A DNA stretch of 64,000 nt from CAUSKK01 sp963533935 (GCA_963533935.1 CAUSQL010000004.1:1-64000), one strand, 5' to 3'. Positions 23,672-35,134 are shown, counted from the stretch's first letter. Made by a program: numbers and translations. Notes: generated from the sequence alone by a model not told the origin.

Positions 23672-26290
23672 GTGGAAAATGTAAAAAACAGCAAGATTAC
23701 GGACAATTATCAGAATCTTGATGAATTGGTGGCGGCCAACGACACCGGCGGCCGAAAGCCACAAGGCGGCGTACGTCTACTACTTTTTTGGACGGCGGTG
23801 GCCTGGTCTCTCTTTCAACTCTATTACTCTTCCCGCTGGCCCTTTGAACTGCAAGATTGGCTTTACAGCCAGGGAATCCATCTGACGGTGGTAATTGACG
23901 CCACCCGCGCCCGCTTCATTCATCTGGCCTTCGCCATGTTTTTAGCCTTTCTCTCCTATCCGGCCTTCAGCTCTTCGCCAAGGCGTTGGATTCCCTGGCA
24001 GGACTGGCTCTTCGCCATCGTGGGCGCCTTTGTGGCCTGCTATGGTCTTATTTTTTACAACGAACTCACGGCGCGGGTTAGCAATCTGAACGGCCAGGAC
24101 ATTGTGGTCGGCATCGTGGGCATTCTGCTGCTGCTGGAGGCCACCCGCCGCACACTGGGCCTACCGCTGGTAATCATTGCCGCGGTGGCTCTCATCTATA
24201 ACTACCTGGGTCAGTTCCTTCCCCTGGACTGGATTATTGCCCACCGCAGCGGCTCATTGAACGCCATCATCGACCGGCAGTGGATTGGCACCGAAGGGGT
24301 CTTTGGCACGGCGTTGAACGTTTCCACCCAGTACGTTTTCCTCTTCGTGCTCTTTGGTTCGCTGCTGGACCGGGCCGGCGCCGGCAACTACTTCATTCAG
24401 TGTGCCTTTGCCTATTTGGGCCACCTGCGCGGCGGCCCGGCCAAGGCGGCGGTGGTGGCTTCTGGCCTGACCGGTTTAATTTCCGGCTCCTCCATCGCTA
24501 ACGTAGTAACCACCGGCACCTTTACCATTCCCATGATGAAGCGGGTGGGCTTTTCCAGTGAGAAGGCCGGCGCGGTGGAAGTGGCCTCGTCGGTGAACGG
24601 GCAAATCATGCCGCCGGTGATGGGGGCCGCTGCCTTCCTCATCGCCGAATACATCGACATGCCCTACAACCAGCTGATTAAACACGCCTTTTTGCCGGCG
24701 CTGATTTCCTACATCGCCCTGGTTTACATCGTGCACCTGGAGGCCTGCAAATATCAGCTGCGGGGCCTGGAACGGGCCGAGCCGCCGCGGCCGTGGCTGC
24801 GGGCCCTGTTGGGCTTCCTCGGCGGTTTTCTCACCATCTGCCTGCTGGCCCTTATGGTTTATTACGGCCTGGGCTGGACTTACCAGACCCTGGGCGACGG
24901 GGCCAGATTTGTGGTTTACGGCCTGCTGACGCTGGTTTATCTGGCTTTAATCCGTCGGGTGGCGCAATTCCCCGACCTGGAAATGGACGACCCGAACACG
25001 GCCATGGTGGTGCTGCCGCGGAAGCGGCCCACGGTGAACGCCGGCCTGCACTATCTGCTGCCGGTGGTGGTGCTGCTGTGGTGTCTGATGGTGGAACAGC
25101 TGTCGCCGGGCCTGTCGGCGGTCTACGGCACCATGGCGCTGATATTTATCCAAATCAGCCAGCGGCCGCTATTGAGCTGGTTCCGCGGCCAGGGCCATTA
25201 CTGGGCCGACTTTAAAGGTGGTCTCATTGACCTGTTCCACGGCCTGGAGACCGGCGCCCGCAATATGATTGGCATCGGCATTGCCACCGCCTGCGCCGGC
25301 ATTATCGTTGGTGTGGTTTCGCTGACCGGCTTTGGCGTGCAGCTGTCGGCCATCATCGAGCAGCTGTCCGGCGGCAACCTGCTGCTAATGCTTATTCTGG
25401 TGGCCATCTTCAGCCTAATCCTCGGCATGGGCCTGCCGACCACCGCCAACTACATCGTGGTTTCCTCGCTCATGGCCATCGTGATTGTGGAGGTGGGCGG
25501 CGCCAACGGCCTGCTGGTGCCTCCGGTGGCGGTGCACCTCTTCGTTTTCTACTTCGGCATCATGGCCGACGTAACTCCACCGGTGGGCCTGGCCTCCTTT
25601 GCGGCGGCGGCCATTTCCGGCGGCGACCCCATTAAAACCGGCATGACCGCCTTTAATTACAGCCTGCGCACGGCCCTACTGCCCTTCTTCTTTATTTTCA
25701 ATACGGATTTACTGTTAATCGACGTGAATTTCTGGCAGGGGCTGCTGATTTTTGTAATTTCCGTGGTGGCCATGCTGACTTTTACCGCTGCCACCATGAA
25801 TTATCTGCTGGTGAAGAACAAAATCCATGAAACCGTGCTGCTGCTGCTGTGCACAGCGGTGCTCTTTAATCCGGGCTACTTCATGAACTTTATTTCGCCG
25901 AACCGGGAGACGGTGCCGGTGGCGGCGCTGGTGGACAAGCTGGCGGCGGCGCCGGCCAAGGCGGACCTGCTGCTACAGGTGCACGGTAAGGACGAGATGG
26001 GCAAGGAGCGGAATTTCTTCGCGCGGCTGCCGCTGACCGGCGGCGGTGATGGCACCGAACGGCTGAAAGCCCTGGGCCTCAGCCTGCGCCAGGACGGCGA
26101 GAAGCTGTTGATTGACACGGTGGAAACGGACAGCCTGGCGGCCAAGCAGAAGCTGGACTGGGACCAGGAGATTATCGGCGCGGAACTGCCGCGGGCGAGC
26201 CTGCCGAAGGAGCTGCTCTACATTCCAAGTTTGGCGCTCATCGGGCTGGTGTGGCGTAATCAGCGGCGCCGGCAGCGCATTAGCGCCTAA
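23672..26290 (+). CDS. Fused TRAP transporter permease (4TM-12TM, TAXI/DUF3394 type)
   Basis: 872 residues from GTG at 23672, with AAGGAA 8 bases upstream. The N-terminal small-subunit-like part is followed by DctM-like helices with SGSSIANVVTTGTFTIPMMK, GQIMPPVMGAAAFLIAEY, LGMGLPTTANYIVVSSLMA and ADVTPPVGLASFAAAAISGG. The C-terminal 180 residues resemble the DUF3394 tail. The family imports organic acids with a TAXI binding protein. No binding-protein gene is next to it, so substrate and partner are unknown. Confidence 0.92.
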   Translation: MENVKNSKITDNYQNLDELVAANDTGGRKPQGGVRLLLFWTAVAWSLFQLYYSSRWPFELQDWLYSQGIHLTVVIDATRARFIHLAFAMFLAFLSYPAFSSSPRRWIPWQDWLFAIVGAFVACYGLIFYNELTARVSNLNGQDIVVGIVGILLLLEATRRTLGLPLVIIAAVALIYNYLGQFLPLDWIIAHRSGSLNAIIDRQWIGTEGVFGTALNVSTQYVFLFVLFGSLLDRAGAGNYFIQCAFAYLGHLRGGPAKAAVVASGLTGLISGSSIANVVTTGTFTIPMMKRVGFSSEKAGAVEVASSVNGQIMPPVMGAAAFLIAEYIDMPYNQLIKHAFLPALISYIALVYIVHLEACKYQLRGLERAEPPRPWLRALLGFLGGFLTICLLALMVYYGLGWTYQTLGDGARFVVYGLLTLVYLALIRRVAQFPDLEMDDPNTAMVVLPRKRPTVNAGLHYLLPVVVLLWCLMVEQLSPGLSAVYGTMALIFIQISQRPLLSWFRGQGHYWADFKGGLIDLFHGLETGARNMIGIGIATACAGIIVGVVSLTGFGVQLSAIIEQLSGGNLLLMLILVAIFSLILGMGLPTTANYIVVSSLMAIVIVEVGGANGLLVPPVAVHLFVFYFGIMADVTPPVGLASFAAAAISGGDPIKTGMTAFNYSLRTALLPFFFIFNTDLLLIDVNFWQGLLIFVISVVAMLTFTAATMNYLLVKNKIHETVLLLLCTAVLFNPGYFMNFISPNRETVPVAALVDKLAAAPAKADLLLQVHGKDEMGKERNFFARLPLTGGGDGTERLKALGLSLRQDGEKLLIDTVETDSLAAKQKLDWDQEIIGAELPRASLPKELLYIPSLALIGLVWRNQRRRQRISA

Positions 26291-26372
26291 TTTACCGACG
26301 GCCGGGCGCTTCCTCTGTATGTATTTAGTACATTAATTGCATACAGAGGAAGCGCCCGGTTGTTTGTATAAA
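26291..26372. repeat. Dispersed palindromic repeat copy
   Basis: Arms match at the variable 5-mer: GGGCGCTT-cctct-GTATGT on the left and the complement of ATAC-agagg-AAGCGCCC on the right. Confidence 0.87.
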
Positions 26373-26553
26373 CGTGCTCTTAACAATCGTTCAGAGCCGC
26401 ACATAAGCCGGTAGAGGTAAATCAGCGGTATAAAGCAGGTACGTTCTCCTTTTTATGTGGCGCTGCAGTAGTAGCCAACGCAAATAAACACAACAGCTAC
26501 CAGGCTACAGCGCTACGGCCCTGCTTTCAGCCATTAACACCGTAAAAAACCCA

Positions 26554-26590
26554 TTTATAAATACAGGAGAAGCGCCCCGTTGTATGTTTA
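26554..26590 (-). repeat. Single arm of the dispersed repeat
   Basis: Right-type arm TTTATAAATACAGGAGAAGC then gccccgttgtatgttta, without a partner nearby. Confidence 0.75.
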
Positions 26591-26760
26591 GGGCATTAAT
26601 AGCCTGTTTCGCGTGGATAACACGACGGATAGTTTCGCTCTACGTGGCGAACGGCTTGCCGATAACCGGAGAGTACATGCTGACCCCAGGCCGCTTAATA
26701 CCCTGCGTTTACCCATACCGATTTATGGTGGCTCTGAACGATTTTTAGAGTTAAGAGCAC

Positions 26761-26841
26761 ATTTATACAAACAACGGGGCGCTTTATATGTATATTTAAA
26801 GGCCATTTAAAAATACAGGGAAAGCGCCCGTTGTATGTTTA
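26761..26841. repeat. Dispersed palindromic repeat copy
   Basis: Left arm GGGGCGCTT-tatat-GTATATTTAAA, right arm AAATAC-aggga-AAGCGCCC; the variable 5-mers do not match. Its outer ends are acaaac/gtatgttta. Confidence 0.83.
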
Positions 26842-26854
26842 GGGATTAAAAGCC

Positions 26855-26877
26855 AAAAAAAGGCGACCGTAGTCGCC
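26855..26877 (-). terminator. Terminator of the GH16-GH20 gene
   Basis: On the minus strand GGCGAC-tacg-GTCGCC is followed by a run of seven T, 14 bases after the gene's stop at 26891. Confidence 0.88.
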
Positions 26878-26890
26878 CTCCTTTATTCCG

Positions 26891-28942
26891 TTATTGTGCA
26901 GGTTTATCGCCCTCCGTGGTTGTGGCTGGCGTTGCCGAGTCTTTCGCCGCCTTCAGCTTATCCCGCAGCGCCGCGCCGCCGGTGGCTTTGCCCTTATCGC
27001 TCCACAGGGTAATCATCTCTGCGTCCGGGCCGTAACGGAACAGCTGATAGCCGGCTTTTTCCAGCTCCGCCGCCGAGGCGAGGCCTTCGCCACCGGTGTG
27101 GTAGCTGACGGTTACGGCCTTATCCAATTTACCTAGACTGGACGAAAGCACGCCGTCGTTCCAAATCATCGGCTGTAAACCTTTGGATTTCAGCAGCTGA
27201 CTATTGCCATTCACGTAGGCGATGTAATCGGCATTCTGGCTGGTGGCGCCGGCGAAGTCGTTGCCGCCCATGTGGAAGTACTTGCTCGCACTGAATTGCT
27301 CCGCCGCCTCGCCGTATAGTTCTTGCGCCAGCTGTGCCGCCGCTTCCTTATTCTTACCATCGAAGGCCGCCGCCGCGCGGGCCGCGTCGTGCCGTTGTAG
27401 CAATTTGTAGATGAAGTCAGCGTGGCCCGGAAGGTCGATTTCCGGAATCAGTTGCACACCCTTCGCGCTGGCGTAGTGGTTCAGCTGGGCAATCTGTTCC
27501 TTGCTGTAGAAATTGTTACCGAGCGGGCCGGTGTAGCTGCCGTCCTGGTTACGCTGGCTGTTTTCCGCGGTCTGACCGAGCTCGGCGCTTTCCAACGTGT
27601 AATTCTCGTTGTCGGACAGGTGCAGGTGGAAGAATTTACCACCGCCGGCGGCCACATCGTCAATGAAGGCCTTTAATTCGTCCAGGCTGTAGAACTGGCG
27701 GGCCACGTCGAGCATGGCGCCCTTAGGTGCCAGTGCCACCTGATTAACCTGATTCTTAATATTGCCGTTGGCGTCGCGCACCGGCTGCACCTTCACCTGC
27801 ACCCCGGCCACCCGGTTAACCGGTGCATTGGCCTTGCCCATGGCCGCGGCAATGCGGCCCGCTGGAGCCTTCTTCGCCGCCGGCCGCACGCCCCAGCCCT
27901 TGGACATGGGCGTGTAGTTAAAGGACTCAAGGGCTACGGTGTGGGAAGTGGCCCGTTGCCAGCCATTATCTTTGGGGGGCACGTAGGTCCACAGGTTGAA
28001 GTGAATTTGCTGATTGTTTGCGGTTGGCACGTCCTTGGTGCTTTCCGTGTGGTACAACACCGCGCCGGTTTCCGCATCACGCAACGTCCAAGTGATTTTG
28101 TGGGGGCGCCAATCCAGCTTCATGCTGACGTGGCGCACCACGCCTTCCTTCCAGAAATAGCCGGGGAGCATTCTGATGCCATCTTCAACCGCCGTAGTTG
28201 GGTAGTAGGTGAAGACGCCCTTCAGGATTTTCGTGCCCCAGCGCGACACTTCAATGCCGTCAATTTCCCGGTTGCCGGGAATGGATTTACCCCATTCAAA
28301 GGTGAAGAAGCCGAAAACGGTGTAGGGGTCAAATTTATGGAAGTGGCCGTGGAAGCTGGTTTCGTAGGTGCCGTAGCCCATGGCCCGGCTGGAGACCATT
28401 TCCGAAGCGATGGGCATGTTGCCGGTGGGATTGCTCAGGCCCATGTAAATGACGTTGCCGTCAACGATGACGTTTTTCCGCGCCCAGTGTTTGCTGCCGG
28501 GAGGGCCGGGATTCCAATCGTCATCGCGTAGATACCATTTAGTGCCGGCCCAGTTAATTTCCTTCTGTCTGTAAGATTCCTGGTAGGTGGGAGCGCTGCC
28601 GGCGGTGGCGACGGCGCCGGTGGGGAAGCTGGTTTTACTTTCCCAGTTGCCGGCCCCGTCGCGGTAGCTGGCGCGCACGCTGATTCTGCTGCCCACATCG
28701 GCGCCGGTCAGGGTGTATCTGCTCTCGGTGGCGCCGTTAATGTTTTGGCCGTTGCGCAGCCACTGGTAGCTGATGCGGCCCAGCCCTTCCCGGTCGTCCA
28801 GATTATTGGAGGCGATCAGCGTATTGCCCGCCTCGACGATACCGCTAACGGTAACGGCGCCGCTGGGCCCGTGATTGGGCGCAGCCAAGGCCAGCGACGA
28901 CAGGTTGGCCGCCACCACTAGAGCTAAGGTTTTTACTTTCAT
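26891..28942 (-). CDS. Secreted Ig-like/GH16/dispersin-like GH20 fusion protein
   Basis: 683 residues. A signal peptide ends SLALA at residue 20. Residues about 26-112 resemble a bacterial Ig-like repeat (YQWLRNGQNINGA, YTLTGADVGSRISVRASYRD). Residues about 125-345 are a GH16-type beta-jelly-roll with the catalytic signature EIDGIE (E226, D228, E231). Residues about 385-660 resemble GH20, closest in memory to dispersin B (FFHLHLSDNENYTLESAELG, LIPEIDLPGHADFI, FHMGGNDF, MIWNDG). The GH20 Asp-Glu pair is Asn561-Asp562, and the last barrel strands seem shortened. It may act on extracellular or surface polysaccharide. GH16 may be active, but GH20 is probably impaired or a binding module. Confidence 0.8.
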   Translation of the reverse strand: MKVKTLALVVAANLSSLALAAPNHGPSGAVTVSGIVEAGNTLIASNNLDDREGLGRISYQWLRNGQNINGATESRYTLTGADVGSRISVRASYRDGAGNWESKTSFPTGAVATAGSAPTYQESYRQKEINWAGTKWYLRDDDWNPGPPGSKHWARKNVIVDGNVIYMGLSNPTGNMPIASEMVSSRAMGYGTYETSFHGHFHKFDPYTVFGFFTFEWGKSIPGNREIDGIEVSRWGTKILKGVFTYYPTTAVEDGIRMLPGYFWKEGVVRHVSMKLDWRPHKITWTLRDAETGAVLYHTESTKDVPTANNQQIHFNLWTYVPPKDNGWQRATSHTVALESFNYTPMSKGWGVRPAAKKAPAGRIAAAMGKANAPVNRVAGVQVKVQPVRDANGNIKNQVNQVALAPKGAMLDVARQFYSLDELKAFIDDVAAGGGKFFHLHLSDNENYTLESAELGQTAENSQRNQDGSYTGPLGNNFYSKEQIAQLNHYASAKGVQLIPEIDLPGHADFIYKLLQRHDAARAAAAFDGKNKEAAAQLAQELYGEAAEQFSASKYFHMGGNDFAGATSQNADYIAYVNGNSQLLKSKGLQPMIWNDGVLSSSLGKLDKAVTVSYHTGGEGLASAAELEKAGYQLFRYGPDAEMITLWSDKGKATGGAALRDKLKAAKDSATPATTTEGDKPAQ

Positions 28943-29277
28943 AAATACTCCTATTAGTAAATTGATTTTTCCGTCTTTGACACAGAAAAAACCCGGCCCG
29001 CCGGAGTTCTGTACTCCAGCAGCCCACGTTAGGCACTAATTTTCGATTACGGCCTAACGCTAATGATTATAGGAGCTTAAGCGCGGGGTGCCATGGATAG
29101 CGTTAAGGTTTTAGCTTCTCGACAGTTATAAATACAACGGGGCGCTTCCCCTGTATGTATTTAAGGCGCTAAATACATACAGGGGAAGCGTGTAGCGCGT
29201 GAGACCGCTAGGTCGAACAGCAGCGCAGCGAAGTGAGCCCCGTAGGGGCGAACAACCGCCCCGTTGTCGGTATAAAC
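28943..29277. other. Gene-free stretch between gcvP and the GH16-GH20 gene
   Basis: The half next to the GH gene (28943-29125) is its leader, with a small inverted repeat (CTGGAGT/ACTCCGG on the minus strand). The rest is the composite repeat at 29126-29276. No open frame is convincing. Confidence 0.6.
29126..29276. repeat. Dispersed palindrome with family-B insert in the right arm
   Basis: Left arm TTATAAATACAACGGGGCGC-TTcccctGTATGTATTTA; the right arm starts AAATACATACaggggAAGCG, is interrupted by about 70 bases (GCGCGTGAGACCGCTAGGTC ... GGCGAACAACCG), then closes CCCCGTTGTCGGTATAAA. The insertion point falls inside the GCGCCC core. Confidence 0.85.
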
Positions 29278-32046
<2,769 letters not shown>

Positions 32047-32078
32047 TGGCAATCCTTATAAATTTAAAAGAAACGGGT

Positions 32079-32104
32079 GAAAAAAAGCCCTCGAAGCCGA
32101 GGGC
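32079..32104 (-). terminator. Terminator between gcvH and gcvP
   Basis: On the minus strand GCCCTCG-gctt-CGAGGGC is followed by a run of about eight T. Full read-through into gcvP would therefore be limited, perhaps setting an excess of GcvH. Confidence 0.87.
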
Positions 32105-32109
32105 GGCAA

Positions 32110-32475
32110 TTAGGAGTTCAGATAATCCTGATAGGCGGCCGCGTCCATGAGCCCGTCCAGCTGGCTGGGGTCGCTGAGCTTGATTTTATAAATCCAGCCG
32201 TCCCCTTCCGGCGCGCTGTTGATGAGGCCCGGATTATCGGTGAGCTGGCCATTGACCGCGACAATTTCGCCGGCCGCCGGATTCTTCACCTCACCGGCCG
32301 CCTTCACTGATTCAATAACCGCAGCCTCGTCGCCCACGGCAAAGCTCTTGCCCACGGCGGGCAATTCCACAAAAACGATGTCGCCTAGGGCGTCCTGGGC
32401 ATGGTCGCTGATGCCCACGGTGGCGCTGTCGCCGGCCAGTTCAATCCATTCGTGGTCTTTGGTGTATTTCTTCAT
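32110..32475 (-). CDS. gcvH: Glycine cleavage system H protein
   Basis: 121 residues. The lipoyl lysine is K58 in AAVIESVKAAGEVKNPAAG. Other family segments are MKKYTKDHEWIELAGDSATV, GISDHAQDALGDIVFVELP and DGWIYKIKLSDPSQLDGLMD. GcvH carries the aminomethyl group between P, T and L proteins. It is divergent from adk; the intervening 90 bases are too short for a glycine riboswitch of usual size. Confidence 0.98.
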   Translation of the reverse strand: MKKYTKDHEWIELAGDSATVGISDHAQDALGDIVFVELPAVGKSFAVGDEAAVIESVKAAGEVKNPAAGEIVAVNGQLTDNPGLINSAPEGDGWIYKIKLSDPSQLDGLMDAAAYQDYLNS

Positions 32476-32564
32476 AACTACCTCATTTGCTTACTCAAAG
32501 GGCTATTTTACGGGCCCCTACGGCTTTTGCGGTAGAATTACGAGCTTTTAAGCAAGGAATAACA

Positions 32565-33104
32565 ATGAATGTGGTAATTCTCGGCGCCCCCGGCTCCGGC
32601 AAGGGCACCCAATCGGAATTTATCGTAAAAAATCATGGCCTTAACCACCTGTCCACCGGCGACCTGCTGCGGGCGGAAATTGCTGCCGCCAGCGACTTGG
32701 GCCTGAAGGCCAAAGCCATCATGGACGCCGGCGAGTTGGTGTCCGACGACATCGTCATCGGCATGATTGCCAAGCGCCTGAATGATAAGGGCGCCCTGTT
32801 CGACGGTTTTCCCCGCACCATTGCCCAGGCGGAAGCCCTGGATGAATTGCTGGCGGAAAAGGGGCAAAAAATTGACGTGGCCATTGAACTGCAGGTGGAC
32901 GATGAGGAAATCGTTAAGCGCCTGCTGGCCCGCGGCCGCTCCGACGATAACGAGGAAACCATTCGCAACCGGCTGGCCGTATTCAACAAACAAACGGCGC
33001 CGCTCATTAAGTATTACCGCGACCAGGGCAAACTGAAGTCCGTTCACGGCCAGGGCGTGCTGGAGGAAATCAGCCAGCGCATTGACGCGGCCCTGCGCAG
33101 CTAA
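32565..33104 (+). CDS. adk: Adenylate kinase, short (LID-less) form
   Basis: 179 residues from the ATG at 32565 with AAGGAAT upstream. P-loop GAPGSGKGT at 7-15, LSTGDLLRAEI, DGFPRTIAQAE and RGRSDDNEETIRNRL. The zinc/LID insertion of about 30 residues present in the 214-residue E. coli enzyme is absent; the arginine-rich RGRSDDN loop takes its place. It interconverts ATP, AMP and ADP. Short forms occur in some gammaproteobacteria such as xanthomonads. Confidence 0.95.
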   Translation: MNVVILGAPGSGKGTQSEFIVKNHGLNHLSTGDLLRAEIAAASDLGLKAKAIMDAGELVSDDIVIGMIAKRLNDKGALFDGFPRTIAQAEALDELLAEKGQKIDVAIELQVDDEEIVKRLLARGRSDDNEETIRNRLAVFNKQTAPLIKYYRDQGKLKSVHGQGVLEEISQRIDAALRS

Positions 33105-33115
33105 TTTCAACTAAT

Positions 33116-33240
33116 ATAAAGACAGAGGGGCGGTTGTTCGGCCTCACGGCCTCACGCTTCCTAGCTAACGCTCGGGCGCTTCCCCTGTATGTATTTAAGG
33201 TTCTAAATACATACAGGGGAAGCGCCCCTCTGCTTGTAAA
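33116..33240. repeat. Dispersed palindrome with family-B insert in the left arm
   Basis: Left arm ATAAAGACAGAGGGGCG is interrupted by gttgttcggcctcacggc and following bases, resumes at GGGCGCTTcccctGTATGTATTTA, and pairs with AAATACATACAGGGGAAGCG then cccctctgcttgtaaa. The 5-mers match in both arms. It ends 11 bases before cysQ. Confidence 0.85.
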
Positions 33241-33250
33241 ACCATTGCTA

Positions 33251-34039
33251 TTACGGCAGTAAAGCCTTTAATTGCAGCGCTCGCTCTAGCAGCGCTTCAC
33301 TGGCGCAGGCTACGAAGGGCGGGTTCAGCATGGATTCCTTCAGGCCGTAGCGCGGTTCGCTGCCGTCAAAGTGGCGAATGAAACCGCCGGCCTCCTGCAG
33401 AATGATGTGGCCCGCGGCAATGTCCCATTCACTGGTGGCGCGGCTTAATTTCGGATAAACGTCGGCGCGGCCGGCGGCAATGGTGCAGAACTTCAGCGCG
33501 CTGCCCCGGGTCTGATGTTCATAGTTAGGCCCCAGTAGGGCTTCGGCAAATTTGACGATGTGGGCCGCCACCTTCGGCCGCGCCGTAATCAGGCGGTGGC
33601 CCAGGTCCTGGCAGTGGATTTGGCGCACTGCTCCACCTTCGCTGGCGAAGCTGCCGGCCCCTTCCTGGGCGTAGTAGTAATGGCCGGACACCGGCGCGAA
33701 AATCAAGCCAAAGACCGGCCGATGGTCAAGAATGCGCGCAATGCACAGGCAGAAATTGCCGGTTTCCTCCACGAATTCCCGCGTGCCATCAATGGGGTCG
33801 ATGAGCCAGTAATCCCTTAGCCCCACCCGGTGCTCCGCCTCCTCGCTGACCAAATCCAGGGGCAAAATCTCTTGCAGGCCGGCGGCCAGCAGTTCATGGG
33901 CCAGCAGGTCGGCGCGGGTTAGCAGCGTATCGTCCGCCTTGCGCGCCACCGCCAGCTGCTCCCGCCGGCCATAGAGGGATAAAATTTCGGCGCTCGTCCG
34001 AAGACAGAGCGCCGTTAATTGGGGCATGAGGCCAAACAT
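33251..34039 (-). CDS. cysQ: 3'(2'),5'-bisphosphate nucleotidase CysQ
   Basis: 262 residues. The IMPase-family metal sites are DLVSEEAE, LIDPIDGTREFV and the C-terminal EWDIAAGHIILQEAGG. Together with DTLLTRADLLAHELL these fit the CysQ branch, which hydrolyses PAP to AMP. It overlaps rplS by one base (TAATG), so it rides on the ribosomal operon. A second family member, SuhB, is at 54.1 kb. Confidence 0.92.
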   Translation of the reverse strand: MFGLMPQLTALCLRTSAEILSLYGRREQLAVARKADDTLLTRADLLAHELLAAGLQEILPLDLVSEEAEHRVGLRDYWLIDPIDGTREFVEETGNFCLCIARILDHRPVFGLIFAPVSGHYYYAQEGAGSFASEGGAVRQIHCQDLGHRLITARPKVAAHIVKFAEALLGPNYEHQTRGSALKFCTIAAGRADVYPKLSRATSEWDIAAGHIILQEAGGFIRHFDGSEPRYGLKESMLNPPFVACASEALLERALQLKALLP

Positions 34040-34413
34040 TATTTATCTTGCTTATCTTGCTTGCGAACCAAACGTTCTTTAATGCGGGCCGCTTTACCTT
34101 CCAGATTACGCAGGTAGTAAAGTTTCGCCCGGCGCACCTTGCCACGCCGTTTAACTTCCACAGAATCAATGAGACGGCTGTGGGTTTGGAAAACCCGCTC
34201 CACGCCTTCGCCGTGGGAAATTTTCCGTACGGTAAAGGAGGAGTGTAGACCGCGGTTGCGCATGGCGATAACCACCCCTTCAAAGGCCTGGAGGCGAATA
34301 TTGTTCCCTTCCTTAACCTTAACCTGCACCACCACTGTGTCGCCTGGACGAAAATCCGGCAGCGGGTCTTTACGCATTTGTTCTCTGTTAATTTCGTCGA
34401 TTAAATTACTCAT
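34039..34413 (-). CDS. rplS: 50S ribosomal protein L19
   Basis: 124 residues with PLPDFRPGDTVVVQVKVKEG, RLQAFEGVVIAMRNRGLHSS, FTVRKISHGEGVERVFQTHS and VKRRGKVRRAKLYYLRN, the standard L19 sequence. The C-terminal tail ends KQDKQDK. It overlaps trmD by 8 bases and cysQ by 1. Confidence 0.98.
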   Translation of the reverse strand: MSNLIDEINREQMRKDPLPDFRPGDTVVVQVKVKEGNNIRLQAFEGVVIAMRNRGLHSSFTVRKISHGEGVERVFQTHSRLIDSVEVKRRGKVRRAKLYYLRNLEGKAARIKERLVRKQDKQDK

Positions 34414-35134
34414 TTGATTCCTTTAGATATTCATTCAATAGGGCCATTTGTTCGCTGCTCAATTGCAGCTGTTTAAAAATATCCGGCCGCCGTAAAAATG
34501 TTTCACCCAGTGCCTGTTTGAGACGCCAGCGTTTAATTGCACCGTGGTTGCCGCTGAGCAGCACCGCCGGGACGGGCATTCTATCAACTAATTCCGGCCG
34601 TGTGTAGTGGGGACAGTCCAGCAGGCCTCCCTGGAAGGAATCTTCCAGCGCCGATTGGCTATTGCCTAAAACGCCAGCCACCAACCGTAAAATGGCGTCA
34701 ATCATCACCGCCGCTGCCATTTCGCCGCCGGAAATGACAAAGTCCCCCAGGGAAATTTCCACATCAATATATTTATCAATAAAGCGCTGGTCCATGCCCT
34801 CGTAGCGGCCGCAGAAGAAGGCCAGTTGTGGCTTTTCCGCCAGCTGGCCGGCCAGCGGCTGAGAAAAGGGAATGCCCTGGGGACTAACGTAGATGTTAAA
34901 GGCGCCCTCGCTGCGGAGCCGTTCGCCAATGCGCGCCAGCGGCGCATATTCCATCACCATGCCCGAACCACCACCGAAGGGCCGGTCGTCAATGCGGCCG
35001 TGGCGGTCATCGCTGAAATCCCGCGGATTGTAATAGGTCATGGTTACCAGCGAACCGAAGGAGCGGCCCACCACCCCCTGCTGAAACCACTGGCGCAGCA
35101 GGTCGGGGAAGATGCTGACCAGGTCAATCTTCAT
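34406..35134 (-). CDS. trmD: tRNA (guanine-N1)-methyltransferase TrmD
   Basis: 242 residues from the ATG at 35134 (MKIDLVSIFPDLL), inside the 3' end of rimM. SPOUT-knot motifs: RPFGGGSGMVMEYAPL, FCGRYEGMDQRFIDKY, EISLGDFVISGGEMAAAVMI and CPHYTRP. It methylates G37 of tRNAs reading CNN and GGG-type codons, preventing frameshifts. Order rpsP-rimM-trmD-rplS is the classical operon. Confidence 0.97.
   Translation of the reverse strand: MKIDLVSIFPDLLRQWFQQGVVGRSFGSLVTMTYYNPRDFSDDRHGRIDDRPFGGGSGMVMEYAPLARIGERLRSEGAFNIYVSPQGIPFSQPLAGQLAEKPQLAFFCGRYEGMDQRFIDKYIDVEISLGDFVISGGEMAAAVMIDAILRLVAGVLGNSQSALEDSFQGGLLDCPHYTRPELVDRMPVPAVLLSGNHGAIKRWRLKQALGETFLRRPDIFKQLQLSSEQMALLNEYLKESNE

Larger units (their letters stand above)
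26291..26890. other. 600-base gene-free region with nested inverted repeats
   Basis: Flanked by full palindromic repeats at 26291-26372 and 26761-26841, with an arm at 26554-26590. Between them an inverted pair is visible: about 26370-26455 and about 26660-26775 share a TGCTCTTAAC start, AATCGTTCAGAGCC and a GTAAA-containing tract when one is reverse-complemented. A separate hairpin pairs ggcgctgcag/tagtagcc with ggctacagcgct near 26459-26514. No convincing open frame is present. Confidence 0.65.

Noticed and set aside
26613..26810. 65-codon frame in the 600-base block
   Set aside because: It crosses an inverted copy and a palindrome; the sequence has no protein-like features.
32476..32564. 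Glycine riboswitch upstream of gcvH
   Set aside because: The gap is only about 90 bases, shared with the adk leader, and no tandem aptamer features were seen.
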